A stretch of DNA of 64,000 nucleotides from GCA-2746795 sp964643965. GTDB taxonomy: Bacteria > Chloroflexota > Anaerolineae > Promineifilales > Promineifilaceae. The notes beneath the pieces are model-generated. The model worked only from the letters and a program-made list of their open reading frames with translations. It was not told the DNA's origin and did no database searches. The translations under genes were made by a program, and so were the position numbers. The stretch is taken from positions 1-64,000 of the forward strand of contig CAZXVH010000002.1 of the NCBI GenBank assembly GCA_964643965.1, given 5' to 3'. This document shows, in pieces, positions 9,391 to 17,382 of this stretch. Position 1 is the stretch's first letter. Each line of letters opens with the position of its first letter.

Positions 9391-10036
9391 GATCATGTTA
9401 GCCGATGATCATGCGGTGGTGCGTTCGGGGCTGCGTATGCTGCTGGACGCCCAACCGGATATGGAAATTATCGCCGAGGCAGAATCGGGGGCAGAGGCCG
9501 TGGCGAAGGTGAAAGAACACCAACCCGACATCGTATTGATGGATGTGGAGATGCCGGGCATGAATGGCATTGAAGCGACGCGGCTGATTAAAGAGGATGG
9601 GGGGGAAACGGCCGTTCTCGCCCTCACCATGTATGAAGATGAGCAATATTTCTTTGAAATGCTCAAAGCGGGCGCTTCCGGCTACGTGCCCAAACGCGCC
9701 GCCCCCGATGAACTGGTCAACGCCATCCGCACCGTCAGCCGGGGAGACATCTTCCTCTACCCCACCCTGGCCGCCCGCCTGGTAAACGATTATCTCAACC
9801 GGGATGAAGCCGGACCGGCAGATAACGAAGAAACGCCCCTCACTCCCCGTGAAAACGAAGTCCTCACCCACATCGCCGAAGGCTTAACCAACCCTGAAAT
9901 CGCCGAAGTGCTCACCATCAGCGTCAAAACCGTAGATCGCCACCGCGAAAACATCATGCGCAAACTCAATATGCACAGCCGCATTGATCTGGTGAAGTAT
10001 GCGATTCGGAAGGGATTTATTGATTTAGAGGATTAA
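9374..10036 (+). CDS. Response regulator, NarL/FixJ family
   Basis: This 220-aa regulator has a receiver domain with acidic pocket residues DD at 11-12, phospho-acceptor Asp57 in VLMDVEMPG and the conserved Lys in YVPKR. It is followed by a LuxR-type helix-turn-helix (LTPRENEVLTHIAEG, then EIAEVLTISVKTVDRH). The start is the ATG at 9374, preceded by AAGGAGA. An upstream in-frame start would lie deep in the kinase gene. The overlap with the kinase implies translational coupling, so the two form a cognate pair. Targets are unknown; the divergent cytochrome block downstream is one candidate but nothing in the sequence proves it. Confidence 0.93.
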   Translation: MSKKIKIMLADDHAVVRSGLRMLLDAQPDMEIIAEAESGAEAVAKVKEHQPDIVLMDVEMPGMNGIEATRLIKEDGGETAVLALTMYEDEQYFFEMLKAGASGYVPKRAAPDELVNAIRTVSRGDIFLYPTLAARLVNDYLNRDEAGPADNEETPLTPRENEVLTHIAEGLTNPEIAEVLTISVKTVDRHRENIMRKLNMHSRIDLVKYAIRKGFIDLED

Positions 10037-10119
10037 AAGATTGGGGATGCCGCGTGGCAAAGTTTTAAATCTCCCTACAGGTAATTTTTACCTTGCCACC
10101 GTGCCACTTTTAAACTTCC

Positions 10120-10527
10120 TTACGTATGCGCCGCCTGGTAAACTGGGCAGTCCGGGCAATCAAGGGGCAAAACGCCTTCTGCGGCCAGACGTGCTACCCA
10201 ACAAGGTTTCCCTCTTTGTTGGTTGGCGGCGCACTCGGCGCGGGTAGCCGGATCACATTGTTTGGTCATCCAGCACGGCAGTTGAATCGCGGGTCTCTTA
10301 TCAAGAGATGATTTTGCCACAAAAGCGGGTTGAGCAATGCCCGGTTTCTCGGAGAAAATCTGCCCGGATTGTGGCTCTGGGACGGCTTCCTCTGCCAGCG
10401 CATCCCGCTCCCATTTGTCCACCATGCGGTTCATGAAGTAACCGATTCCCATGAGTAATACAAACGGCGCCACACAGCGCAGTGCAAACAGTAAAACCAT
10501 CATCCCAGTTGCTTCATATCCGTTCAT
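10120..10527 (-). CDS. Small membrane-anchored Cys-rich protein
   Basis: This 135-aa protein has one transmembrane helix near residues 8-32 (GMMVLLFALRCVAPFVLLMG) and a C-terminal Cys-rich domain. The order is CW, C, C, then PCW, then CPDCPVY, which resembles the two-CW type of Cys-rich domain. The cysteines could bind a metal or an iron-sulphur cluster; this is inference. I chose the ATG at 10527 because the upstream 26 residues are encoded by a repeat. It is the last gene of the minus-strand respiratory operon, behind the NrfD-like gene. It may be an accessory or assembly protein for that membrane complex. Confidence 0.6.
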   Translation of the reverse strand: MNGYEATGMMVLLFALRCVAPFVLLMGIGYFMNRMVDKWERDALAEEAVPEPQSGQIFSEKPGIAQPAFVAKSSLDKRPAIQLPCWMTKQCDPATRAECAANQQRGKPCWVARLAAEGVLPLDCPDCPVYQAAHT

Positions 10528-10541
10528 TTTCCACTCGTCTT

Positions 10542-10614
10542 CAGCAGGCAGTAAACAGTTCACCATGTACAGGTTGCGTGGTGGTAACCACTGTAAACTG
10601 TACACTGCCTGCTG
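10542..10614. repeat. Imperfect 73-bp palindrome of the heptad family
   Basis: The arms CAGCAGGCAGT (10542-10552) and ACTGCCTGCTG (10604-10614) pair, and so do AAACAGTT and AACTGT further in. The sequence has a 7-bp period. It sits in the gap between two genes of one operon and could act as an mRNA hairpin that separates their expression. Confidence 0.6.
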
Positions 10615-10625
10615 TTCATTGAAAT

Positions 10626-11882
10626 TTAATCGCCCGACAGCGCCGGTACTACCACCGGCGCCAATACCGGTTCTGCATCTGCTTCTTCGTCATGGTCGAT
10701 AATGCGGAAATAACGCACCCCTATGGTGAACGCCAGCAGCCCATAGGCGATCACGCCCAGGCCAGCCCCAATCTCCACCAGCGAAGGCACATAGCTGATA
10801 AACAACGCCGCCGGATCGTAAGGCAGATAACTGTAAACCACCATTTGCCCCAGCATATTGGTGTCCCAACGATAGAGAATGAGGCCCACCACCACCATGG
10901 CCGTGGCCAGGGTTTGTAATTTGGCATGGGTACGCCACTGGGGCACGAGCAAAATAATCATGGGGATGAGGATGCCAACAAGCATTTCACCTACCCAGAA
11001 GTTGGTTGCCAGCGGCCCTTGCGTCAGGTATTGCCAGGTTTCCCCGCCAATTTCGCCGACGCTGTAGCTCAAGAAAAGCAAATCCCACACCCGCAAGAAG
11101 AGATAACCTACCAATACCCAGCCAATATATTTGGCGACGGTGTTAAGCAGTTCTGGCTTGATTTTGGCTTTAGACGTGAGGCGTGAAACCACTTGTGAGG
11201 CAAATACAACCAGGGCCGGGCCGGCGACCACCGCCGAAACGATAAACAGCAGCGCCACGGTAGGTCGATGCCAGGCATACCGGCCGCGCAGTACGCCATA
11301 GGTAATCCCCAGAGATGTTTGATGCAGCATAGAAAGGCAAAGTCCCACAACGGCCAGGATGGGCGCTAATTTATGAATCGATACCATCCGGCTGCCCACG
11401 CCGGGCCAACGGCTCTGAACCATGTCGCTGCTTCCCACGATGGGCATGACTTCCAGCGCCAGCACGGACAGATAAAGGGTGACGCACATGGTCACTTCCC
11501 ACAGCGGGGAGTGGATATTCCAGTAAGCCATGGCGTGCCAAAAGCGATCCGGACGGCCGATGTCGAGCAGCAAGGTTAAGACAGCCATGGTATAGCCCAA
11601 TAAACCGAGGTAAACGGCCGTTTTCGCCACCGGCGTCAATTTTTTTATCTTCAACAAGTAAACCAGCGCCGAAATGGTAAAAGCGCCAGCCGCCAGAGCA
11701 ATCGAAGAGAGATCAATGCCAATCCACAAGCCCCAGGGCGCCAAATCCGTGAGATTCGTCAGGTGCAACCCTTGCGTAAAAACCAGCGCAGCGCAAATCA
11801 AGCCGCTAACCAGCAATGAAACCAGAAAGCCAACCCACCAGGTAAACGGGTCGCGGAGAAGGCTTAAGCGTTTTCTGAACAT
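10626..11882 (-). CDS. NrfD/PsrC-family quinone-interacting membrane subunit
   Basis: This 418-aa polytopic protein has about ten hydrophobic segments and the NrfD/PsrC/HybB pattern (WVGFLVSLLVSG, GLWIGIDLSSIALAAGAF, WHRPTVALLFIVSAVVAG). Such subunits bind quinone in the membrane and exchange electrons with an iron-sulphur partner. Its length matches the longer HybB/ActC-like members. The ATG at 11882 has a GAGGAG ribosome site and overlaps the end of the iron-sulphur protein gene by 19 bp, so the two are translated together. No molybdopterin catalytic subunit is encoded nearby, and the multihaem cytochrome gene upstream is the likely electron partner. Confidence 0.9.
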   Translation of the reverse strand: MFRKRLSLLRDPFTWWVGFLVSLLVSGLICAALVFTQGLHLTNLTDLAPWGLWIGIDLSSIALAAGAFTISALVYLLKIKKLTPVAKTAVYLGLLGYTMAVLTLLLDIGRPDRFWHAMAYWNIHSPLWEVTMCVTLYLSVLALEVMPIVGSSDMVQSRWPGVGSRMVSIHKLAPILAVVGLCLSMLHQTSLGITYGVLRGRYAWHRPTVALLFIVSAVVAGPALVVFASQVVSRLTSKAKIKPELLNTVAKYIGWVLVGYLFLRVWDLLFLSYSVGEIGGETWQYLTQGPLATNFWVGEMLVGILIPMIILLVPQWRTHAKLQTLATAMVVVGLILYRWDTNMLGQMVVYSYLPYDPAALFISYVPSLVEIGAGLGVIAYGLLAFTIGVRYFRIIDHDEEADAEPVLAPVVVPALSGD

Positions 11883-12652
11883 GGTAAATTCTCCTCAGAT
11901 GTGGCTGGCAAATAATAAACACGCGGTTCCGTGCCAAGCTCTGCCCGCAGTTGATAGGCGCAATCCTGCGCCACCAATTTGCTCACCTCAGAATTGGGAT
12001 CGTTCAAATCGCCAAAGATACGAGCGCCGGGCGGGCAAGCCACCACACAAGCGGGCGTGGCGGCCGCATCCACGCCTGGCGTTAAGCCTTGCGCCAGGCC
12101 GCGATCAATGCGGTGGTAACAGAAGGAACATTTCTCCACCACGCCACGCGGCCGACGGGCTACTACCGGTTCGCCCCAATCTGGGACGGCCGGATTTTCG
12201 CCGGTAAACGCTTTCCAGTTAAAGGAACGGGCATCGTAAGGGCAAGCCAGTTGGCAATAACGGCAGCCAATGCACTTGTCATAGTCCATCATGACAATGC
12301 CATCTGGCCGATAGGCGCTGGCGCCTACCGGGCAAATATCAACGCAAGGGGCATCGGCGCATTGCATACAGGGCATGGGCAAAAAAACAGCCTGTCCGTC
12401 AACTGGCTCCTGGGCGATGACCCGCGTCCAGGATTTATCTGGATCCACATCATTTTCGGCGCGGCAAGCATTTATGCAGTAACCGCAGCCATTACATTTA
12501 GATTGGTCAATAACCATCACCCATTTGTGGGGGCTTTCGCCCGCTGGACCAGAAGCCTTATGGCGCAGGGTGGTCGCCGCCACCGTGGTCGTAACCAGAC
12601 CGGCAACGGTGAATTTGAGAAAATCGCGTCGTTTCATTGTTGTAGCAGCCAT
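11864..12652 (-). CDS. Tat-exported 4x[4Fe-4S] ferredoxin-like subunit (NrfC/HybA type)
   Basis: This 262-aa electron-transfer subunit carries a twin-arginine signal, KRRDFLKFTVAG, near residues 7-18, so it should be exported folded. Four ferredoxin-type Cys groups follow: CNGCGYCINAC, CMQCADAPCVDICPVGA, CIGCRYCQLACPYDA, and CSFC with a later CVVACPPGA. These would hold four cubane clusters forming a wire between the NrfD-like subunit and a periplasmic partner. I chose the ATG at 12652 because GGTGA precedes it; the ATG at 12637, directly before the Tat motif, is possible. It lies 9 bp after the octahaem cytochrome gene and overlaps the NrfD-like gene. Confidence 0.9.
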   Translation of the reverse strand: MAATTMKRRDFLKFTVAGLVTTTVAATTLRHKASGPAGESPHKWVMVIDQSKCNGCGYCINACRAENDVDPDKSWTRVIAQEPVDGQAVFLPMPCMQCADAPCVDICPVGASAYRPDGIVMMDYDKCIGCRYCQLACPYDARSFNWKAFTGENPAVPDWGEPVVARRPRGVVEKCSFCYHRIDRGLAQGLTPGVDAAATPACVVACPPGARIFGDLNDPNSEVSKLVAQDCAYQLRAELGTEPRVYYLPATSEENLPCSENA

Positions 12653-12661
12653 GTGCGTCAC

Positions 12662-13651
12662 CTATTTCCGGATTTTGCGGTAAGCGCGTTCCGCAACGGG
12701 CGTGCCAATAACACCCAATATCAGGCCAAATCCGGCCGCAATCAAGAAGCTCAGAGGGGCTGGTTGGGTAGGCGCTTGCGGCGTGGGTGTTTTGGGGTGC
12801 ATTTCAATGGGGAAGATAATGTCACTGCGGGTCTCTTTAATGGCGTCCAGGGAGTCACAAGGGGTAACGGCCGTTTCCCCAGCGCTACTATCAACGCCCA
12901 TGACTCCTGTCACTGAACCTTGGAAGAGAACATTCTGACTCATGGCATGCATCTCTTGTTCATGACAGCTATTACACGTTGACAGATCAACTGCAAAAGT
13001 ATGGGCGCGTTTGGCATGGCCGTTTCCCATCTCTGTTTCCGCCACTTGCATATGACAATCAGTGCAGATCATGCCTTTGGCGGCATGGCCGGTGTAGGCA
13101 TAAAAATACGCTTCTTCGTTATGGCAGTCGATGCAGATGGACTGCACATCTTCCTTTTTGAGGGTGGCCGTATGCGGATTGTGGCAGCGTACACAAGACA
13201 AATCTTCTGCGGCATGTTGGCTAATCGCCCAATCCTCATGGGTATCCACATGGCATGTGCCACACGCCTCAGGGGAACGGTCTACTGGCGCCACCTGCTC
13301 AGGATGATGGGCGCTGTTTTCGCCCATCTCATGGCAGGTAGCGCAGCCCACGCCCTCTTCTTCCCAGGTGTGGCTCACGGCGTCATAGCCGGTGGTATGG
13401 CAAGCCAGGCATTCTGGCGGACTGCCTTGTTCTCGCCAAGATTCCTGGAAGACAGGATCCGCATAAGCCAGCCCATGGGGGCTGGCTGCGGAACGAACGA
13501 CTATTTCTTGATGGCATTCACCACAATCATCAGGCAGCGGGTCGGCTACCTGTTCTGCGGATTTAGCTTGCGTCACCATGATGGTGAACAGCGCCAGCGA
13601 CAAGCCGCAGGTTAAACCGATGAGTAATCTGATAGACCAATGTTTAATCAT
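12662..13651 (-). CDS. Octahaem c-type cytochrome with C-terminal anchor
   Basis: This 329-aa exported cytochrome contains eight CXXCH haem-binding motifs (CGECH, CLACH, CATCH, CGTCH, CVRCH, CIDCH, CTDCH, CNSCH). It has an N-terminal signal peptide and a C-terminal transmembrane helix (about residues 300-320) with a positive tail. The bulk should therefore be periplasmic and tied to the membrane. A track start at a TTG five codons upstream is less likely, because GGAGAG is well placed before the ATG at 13651. It is the first large gene of the operon with the iron-sulphur and NrfD subunits and probably accepts or donates their electrons. No catalytic motif of octahaem nitrite or tetrathionate reductase was recognised. 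Confidence 0.9.
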   Translation of the reverse strand: MIKHWSIRLLIGLTCGLSLALFTIMVTQAKSAEQVADPLPDDCGECHQEIVVRSAASPHGLAYADPVFQESWREQGSPPECLACHTTGYDAVSHTWEEEGVGCATCHEMGENSAHHPEQVAPVDRSPEACGTCHVDTHEDWAISQHAAEDLSCVRCHNPHTATLKKEDVQSICIDCHNEEAYFYAYTGHAAKGMICTDCHMQVAETEMGNGHAKRAHTFAVDLSTCNSCHEQEMHAMSQNVLFQGSVTGVMGVDSSAGETAVTPCDSLDAIKETRSDIIFPIEMHPKTPTPQAPTQPAPLSFLIAAGFGLILGVIGTPVAERAYRKIRK

Positions 13652-13683
13652 GGTTTTTCTCTCCAATGAGGGTCAGCCGCCAA

Positions 13684-13806
13684 TCAGAAAATATCTTCCT
13701 GACGACGCTGTTGCATCATGCCAACGCCCATGGTGATGACGATGGGTAGGCCAAACCGGAAAACAAAAAATCCGATCAAAATGAGTATCGCTACGAAAAT
13801 GTTCAT
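13684..13806 (-). CDS. Small single-span membrane protein (40 aa)
   Basis: This short gene encodes 40 residues starting MNIFVAILILIGFFVFRFG and ending in a charged tail QQRRQEDIF. One transmembrane helix fills the first 25 residues. A strong GGAGGT ribosome site lies 7 nt before the ATG at 13806, which is the main reason to call it. It heads the respiratory operon, 32 bp before the octahaem cytochrome start. By position it may be a small subunit or assembly factor of the NrfD-containing complex; no family was recognised. Confidence 0.65.
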   Translation of the reverse strand: MNIFVAILILIGFFVFRFGLPIVITMGVGMMQQRRQEDIF

Positions 13807-13948
13807 GTTTTTTACCTCCGAAAACTAAAGATTGACGATTATTGATTCACCGTTTCGCTTTGCTCGTCAAATCAGCGGGTTTTCTATAGCTTTAGTTTAA
13901 GGCTTTCTCGAGGTAGAAGATATTGGGAAACGAACGTATCTTTGGTAT

Positions 13949-13962
13949 GGGGCGTTCACCCC
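13949..13962. promoter_or_regulatory. Candidate operator GGGGTGAACGCCCC
   Basis: Read on the minus strand this is GGGGTGAACGCCCC, a 14-bp imperfect palindrome. It differs at only two central bases from GGGGTGAATACCCC at 21515-21528 beside the Crp/Fnr gene. It lies in the divergent region between the cytochrome operon (start 13806) and the CDF transporter (start 14029). The remaining bases of 13807-14028 hold the transporter promoter and no other gene. Confidence 0.5.
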
Positions 13963-14015
13963 AGAAACCATCGAAATACACCCATATGAATGAGAGGGTT
14001 TGCTCATCTGTTTGA

Positions 14016-14021
14016 TATAAT
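14016..14021 (+). promoter_or_regulatory. -10 element TATAAT for a leaderless CDF transcript
   Basis: A perfect TATAAT ends 7 bp before the ATG at 14029. The -35 region is weak. With this spacing the message would begin at the start codon, and no ribosome site is seen before that ATG. Confidence 0.45.
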
Positions 14022-14028
14022 CTCCACT

Positions 14029-14943
14029 ATGAGACCCTCCTTAATGAAATACGCATGGTTGTCGGTGGTAACGGCCGTTTTCACAATCGGCATCAAATAT
14101 ACAGCTTATCTGCTAACTGGCTCCGTTGGTTTATTTTCAGATGCCTTAGAAGGCATCGTCAATTTAGTAGCCGCCCTGGTGGTTTTAACCACCCTCAAAA
14201 TCGTAGAACAACCGCCAGATGAAATACACCAATATGGGCACGATAAAGCAGAATATCTTTCTAGCGGAATCGAGGGCACCCTCATTGTCATCGCCTCCTT
14301 GAGCATTCTATTTACCAGTGCGCAGCGCCTATTAAATCCCGAACCATTGGCACAAGTTGGCCTCGGTTTAATATTGGCGCTCGTTGCCTCAGCCATTAAC
14401 TTCTTCGTGGGGCAATTGCTCATACGCACCGGCAAAACGCATGATTCCATCTCCATTGAGGCAGATGGAAAACATCTCATGTCAGATGTATGGACATCAG
14501 TTGGTGTGGTGATAGGGGTGACTATCGCTAGCTTGACTGGATGGGAATGGCTCGATCCCCTTGTCGCCATCATCGTTGGCTTAATAATCGGCTGGGAAGG
14601 GATCCTGATCTTTCACAGATCGTCTCAAGGGCTTATGGACACGGCCATTGATCCTGAAGAAAGAATAATGATTGAAACCATCTTGAACACGCATTGCCAA
14701 AATGGCATTGAGTGGCATGCGCTGCGCACAAGACAATCTGGGTCACGTCGTTTTGTTAGTGTTCATATTTTGGTGCCTGGTGATTGGACAGTCCAGCAAG
14801 GTCATGATTTGCTAGAAAACATTGAGACCGATATTCGCAGCCAGATAAACCATTGCAGCGTTTTTACGCATGTAGAACCCATTGAAGATCCTCGTGCTTT
14901 TGTAGACCAACATTTAATTCGTACCGATACGCCGGAAAAATAA
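14029..14943 (+). CDS. Cation diffusion facilitator (CDF) metal transporter
   Basis: This 304-aa membrane protein belongs to the CDF family, which exports divalent metal ions (Zn, Fe, Mn, Co or Cd) in exchange for protons. It has six predicted transmembrane helices and a cytoplasmic C-terminal domain with late His and Glu residues. The second metal-site motif ADGKHLMSDVWTS is intact. The first reads SDALEGIVN, where many CDFs have an HxxxD or DxxxD pattern, so the subgroup and metal are uncertain. YGHDKAEY is a conserved cytoplasmic loop. I chose the ATG at 14029 because TATAAT lies just upstream. It sits alone on the plus strand within the cytochrome block, so it may supply or clear iron for haem proteins; that is inference. 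Confidence 0.88.
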   Translation: MRPSLMKYAWLSVVTAVFTIGIKYTAYLLTGSVGLFSDALEGIVNLVAALVVLTTLKIVEQPPDEIHQYGHDKAEYLSSGIEGTLIVIASLSILFTSAQRLLNPEPLAQVGLGLILALVASAINFFVGQLLIRTGKTHDSISIEADGKHLMSDVWTSVGVVIGVTIASLTGWEWLDPLVAIIVGLIIGWEGILIFHRSSQGLMDTAIDPEERIMIETILNTHCQNGIEWHALRTRQSGSRRFVSVHILVPGDWTVQQGHDLLENIETDIRSQINHCSVFTHVEPIEDPRAFVDQHLIRTDTPEK

Positions 14944-14961
14944 ACCAGCCTCGCTCTAACA

Positions 14962-14997
14962 AAAAAGGCCGGGCATCCACAGATGTCCGGCCTTTTT
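14962..14997. terminator. Bidirectional Rho-independent terminator
   Basis: A stem AAAAAGGCCGGGCAT pairs with ATGTCCGGCCTTTTT around the loop ccacag. A and T runs flank it on both sides, so it can stop transcription of the CDF gene from the left and of the decahaem cytochrome gene from the right. Confidence 0.9.
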
Positions 14998-15023
14998 ATT
15001 GACTGGTAAATCGTTAAGTTTGT

Positions 15024-17273
15024 TTATTCATCAGCAGCCACGACCACGGCTGGCCGCGTCATACCGGCCGTGTCGCCACCAATGCTATTGATGGAATCGA
15101 ACAGGAATTGCATGACGTAGGCGCCGTTGTGGGCAAAAGCGCCCGGGTCTTTCTGCACATATTGGTAATTGTAGGCGGCGCGTAACAAAGCGGGCGTCCA
15201 GGTAGAATACCCCTCATTCGGCTCGCCATCGCCATCTGTATCATTGAAGAAATAGGGATAAGCGTGGGCGTCGTAAACGATTTGATCCAGGCCATTATCG
15301 ACCGTATAAGCCTGCATGGCTGCATACAAAACGTCTGCCATGGTTTGGATTTCACCATCAATGCCTTCGACAATATCCCCATCGCCGTCGTAATCAACTT
15401 CAGAGACCCGAATGGCTGTCAGATCTTCGGCGGTGACTACGTTTTCATGGCAATTGGAGCAATCCTCAAATTCTACTTCCAGGGCGTGGGTATTGTGACA
15501 TTCCACACAGGTATCGAATTTGTTTACATGGGCATTCCGGCCGCTGTATTCCTGGCCAGCGAACTGGTAAGCGCCCTGCACGTCGCTGCCGAACAAAGTA
15601 GCGCCGGCCGCAAAGTAATGGATATTTTGGAAGCGGAAACCTTCACCCAATTCATCGTCGCCTGTCTCACCAGTGACTCTATCTACACTGGCTGTGGAAG
15701 AGCGTCCTTGATGACAGTTGATGCAGGTATTGCTCTGCAAACCAGAAACATCGGCCTCATCGAAAGCCATGGTGACGGTGGCGCCGCTGGGGAAGGTCAC
15801 GCTTTCAAAGGTGTACAGTTCATTGGTTTCCAGATTGCTGTGGCAGGTGGCACAGTTCAGGCCGTTGGAGGCATGTTGTGAAGTCATCACGCCTTCTGTG
15901 GCGAAGAGGGGCAGCCCGGCCGCCGAGTGGCATTTGGAACAAGTGGCTGGCACGATGCCGCCATCTGCTTCACCATCCCAGTGACGGAACGCTTCTTCTG
16001 AACCAGCAAAGTGACCATGGTCAATGCGGCTCATGGCGCTCATGTCGATGGGTTCAGCCAGCGCCATATTGAGGTCTGCCAATGAATCATACATCAGTTG
16101 GATGGTATATTTGCCGCCATGGGCAAAGTTGCCGGGGTCTTTCAAGGAGACTTGATAGTTGTAGGCCGCTTTCGCTAAACGGGGCGTCCAGGCATTGAAG
16201 GCGTTGGGGAAGATCGCTTCTTCTTCAGAAGCTTCGCCATCCCCATCACTATCAATGAAGAAATAGGGATAGGCATGGGAATTGTAGGCGATAGGTGTGC
16301 CTGCTACTTCCGTGGCATAGGCTTGCATACCGGCATATAGCGAATCACGCAGCCCCGCAATTTCCGCAGCAATGCCTTCTTCCATGTCGCCATTGCCATT
16401 GTAATCTACCAAAGAACCTTCCATACGAATATTGGGCAGGTCTTCGGCAGTGGTGACGCCTTCATGGCAGGCAGAACATTCCTCAACTTTGACGGCCAAG
16501 GTATGGCTGTTATGGCAGTCGATGCAAGAATCAAATCCTGCTACATGGTCGAATTTGGCATCATAAGCTTTGCCATCGTATTCATACCCGCCCATCGCTT
16601 CATGCCCATATTGGGTGGCGGCGGCGGCATAGTAGTGAATATTGGTGAACCCCACGTCTTCGCTGACGGTATCGGCGTCGGCCACGGGGTCCAGGCCCGC
16701 TTCTGCGATACCGGCGTTGACGCTGACGGTGGAGGCGCGGCCTTGATGGCATTCCATGCAGCGAGCCGAGGCATCCAGGCCACTAATCTCTGCCCCAGAA
16801 GGGAAGACAACGGTGTCTTTGTGGATGATGATGTCGTTATGGCACGCCTGACATTCGACGACGCCGCCGATGGGAGGGGCTGAATTAACCACACCCATTT
16901 CTGAGCCGTCCGCACCGGTGAAGTCCATGTAGCCGGCGGTGCTGTGGCACTTGGCACAGGCAATTTCCACTTCACCTTCTTCGTTCCAATGATTGAAGGC
17001 TTCCGCAGAGGCATCAGCATGGGGGGATGAAGCCCACTCTGCCTCAAAAGGAATGACAGAAACGGCCGTTTCCGGCTCTACTTCTACTTCAACAGGTACT
17101 TCCACTTCGACTGGCGCTTCTACTTCAACCAGGCGCGTCACCTCAACCTCTGCTCCAGGAACCTCGACCACACGGGTCACTTCTACCGGTTCCTGGCTAC
17201 AAGCAGCCAGGGCAACGACGATGATGAGCAAAAGGCCGATTACAACAACAAAACGCTTATTCGGGTAAACCAT
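15024..17273 (-). CDS. Decahaem c-type cytochrome lipoprotein with internal duplication
   Basis: This 749-aa lipoprotein starts at the ATG at 17273 (GGAGG upstream) and has a lipobox ALAAC|S near residue 25. A Val/Glu-rich linker (VEVTRVVEVPGAE and similar) follows. There are ten CXXCH motifs, five in each half. The halves are homologous: each begins with an AFxHW segment before CxKCHS, and each ends in AYNYQ..KDPG.FAH. Acidic loops DYNGNGD, DSDGDGE, DYDGDGD and DTDGDGE look like EF-hand-type calcium sites. It should sit outside the membrane as an electron carrier. It is the last gene of the cytochrome run read from 21311 towards the terminator at 14962. No oxidoreductase active site is recognised. 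Confidence 0.9.
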   Translation of the reverse strand: MVYPNKRFVVVIGLLLIIVVALAACSQEPVEVTRVVEVPGAEVEVTRLVEVEAPVEVEVPVEVEVEPETAVSVIPFEAEWASSPHADASAEAFNHWNEEGEVEIACAKCHSTAGYMDFTGADGSEMGVVNSAPPIGGVVECQACHNDIIIHKDTVVFPSGAEISGLDASARCMECHQGRASTVSVNAGIAEAGLDPVADADTVSEDVGFTNIHYYAAAATQYGHEAMGGYEYDGKAYDAKFDHVAGFDSCIDCHNSHTLAVKVEECSACHEGVTTAEDLPNIRMEGSLVDYNGNGDMEEGIAAEIAGLRDSLYAGMQAYATEVAGTPIAYNSHAYPYFFIDSDGDGEASEEEAIFPNAFNAWTPRLAKAAYNYQVSLKDPGNFAHGGKYTIQLMYDSLADLNMALAEPIDMSAMSRIDHGHFAGSEEAFRHWDGEADGGIVPATCSKCHSAAGLPLFATEGVMTSQHASNGLNCATCHSNLETNELYTFESVTFPSGATVTMAFDEADVSGLQSNTCINCHQGRSSTASVDRVTGETGDDELGEGFRFQNIHYFAAGATLFGSDVQGAYQFAGQEYSGRNAHVNKFDTCVECHNTHALEVEFEDCSNCHENVVTAEDLTAIRVSEVDYDGDGDIVEGIDGEIQTMADVLYAAMQAYTVDNGLDQIVYDAHAYPYFFNDTDGDGEPNEGYSTWTPALLRAAYNYQYVQKDPGAFAHNGAYVMQFLFDSINSIGGDTAGMTRPAVVVAADE

Positions 17274-17328
17274 AGAAAATCCTCCTTTTCCTTGTATTTT
17301 CGCGCACATAAGTACGCATTAAAAATTA

Positions 17329-17375
17329 ACTTTAGGAAGCAGATATCGAGTTTTACACATGTCGCTCCCTAAAGT
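17329..17375. other. Long-armed inverted repeat between cytochrome genes
   Basis: ACTTTAGGAAGC (17329-17340) is nearly complementary to GCTCCCTAAAGT (17364-17375), with 23 bp between. It lies in the gap between the b-type cytochrome gene and the decahaem gene. It may be a transcript-processing or partial termination hairpin. Confidence 0.4.
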
Positions 17376-17382
17376 CGATACA

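Noticed and set aside
12089..13615. Plus-strand frames opposite the iron-sulphur protein and octahaem cytochrome genes
   Set aside because: They are mirror frames of Cys-rich genes and carry no domain signals.
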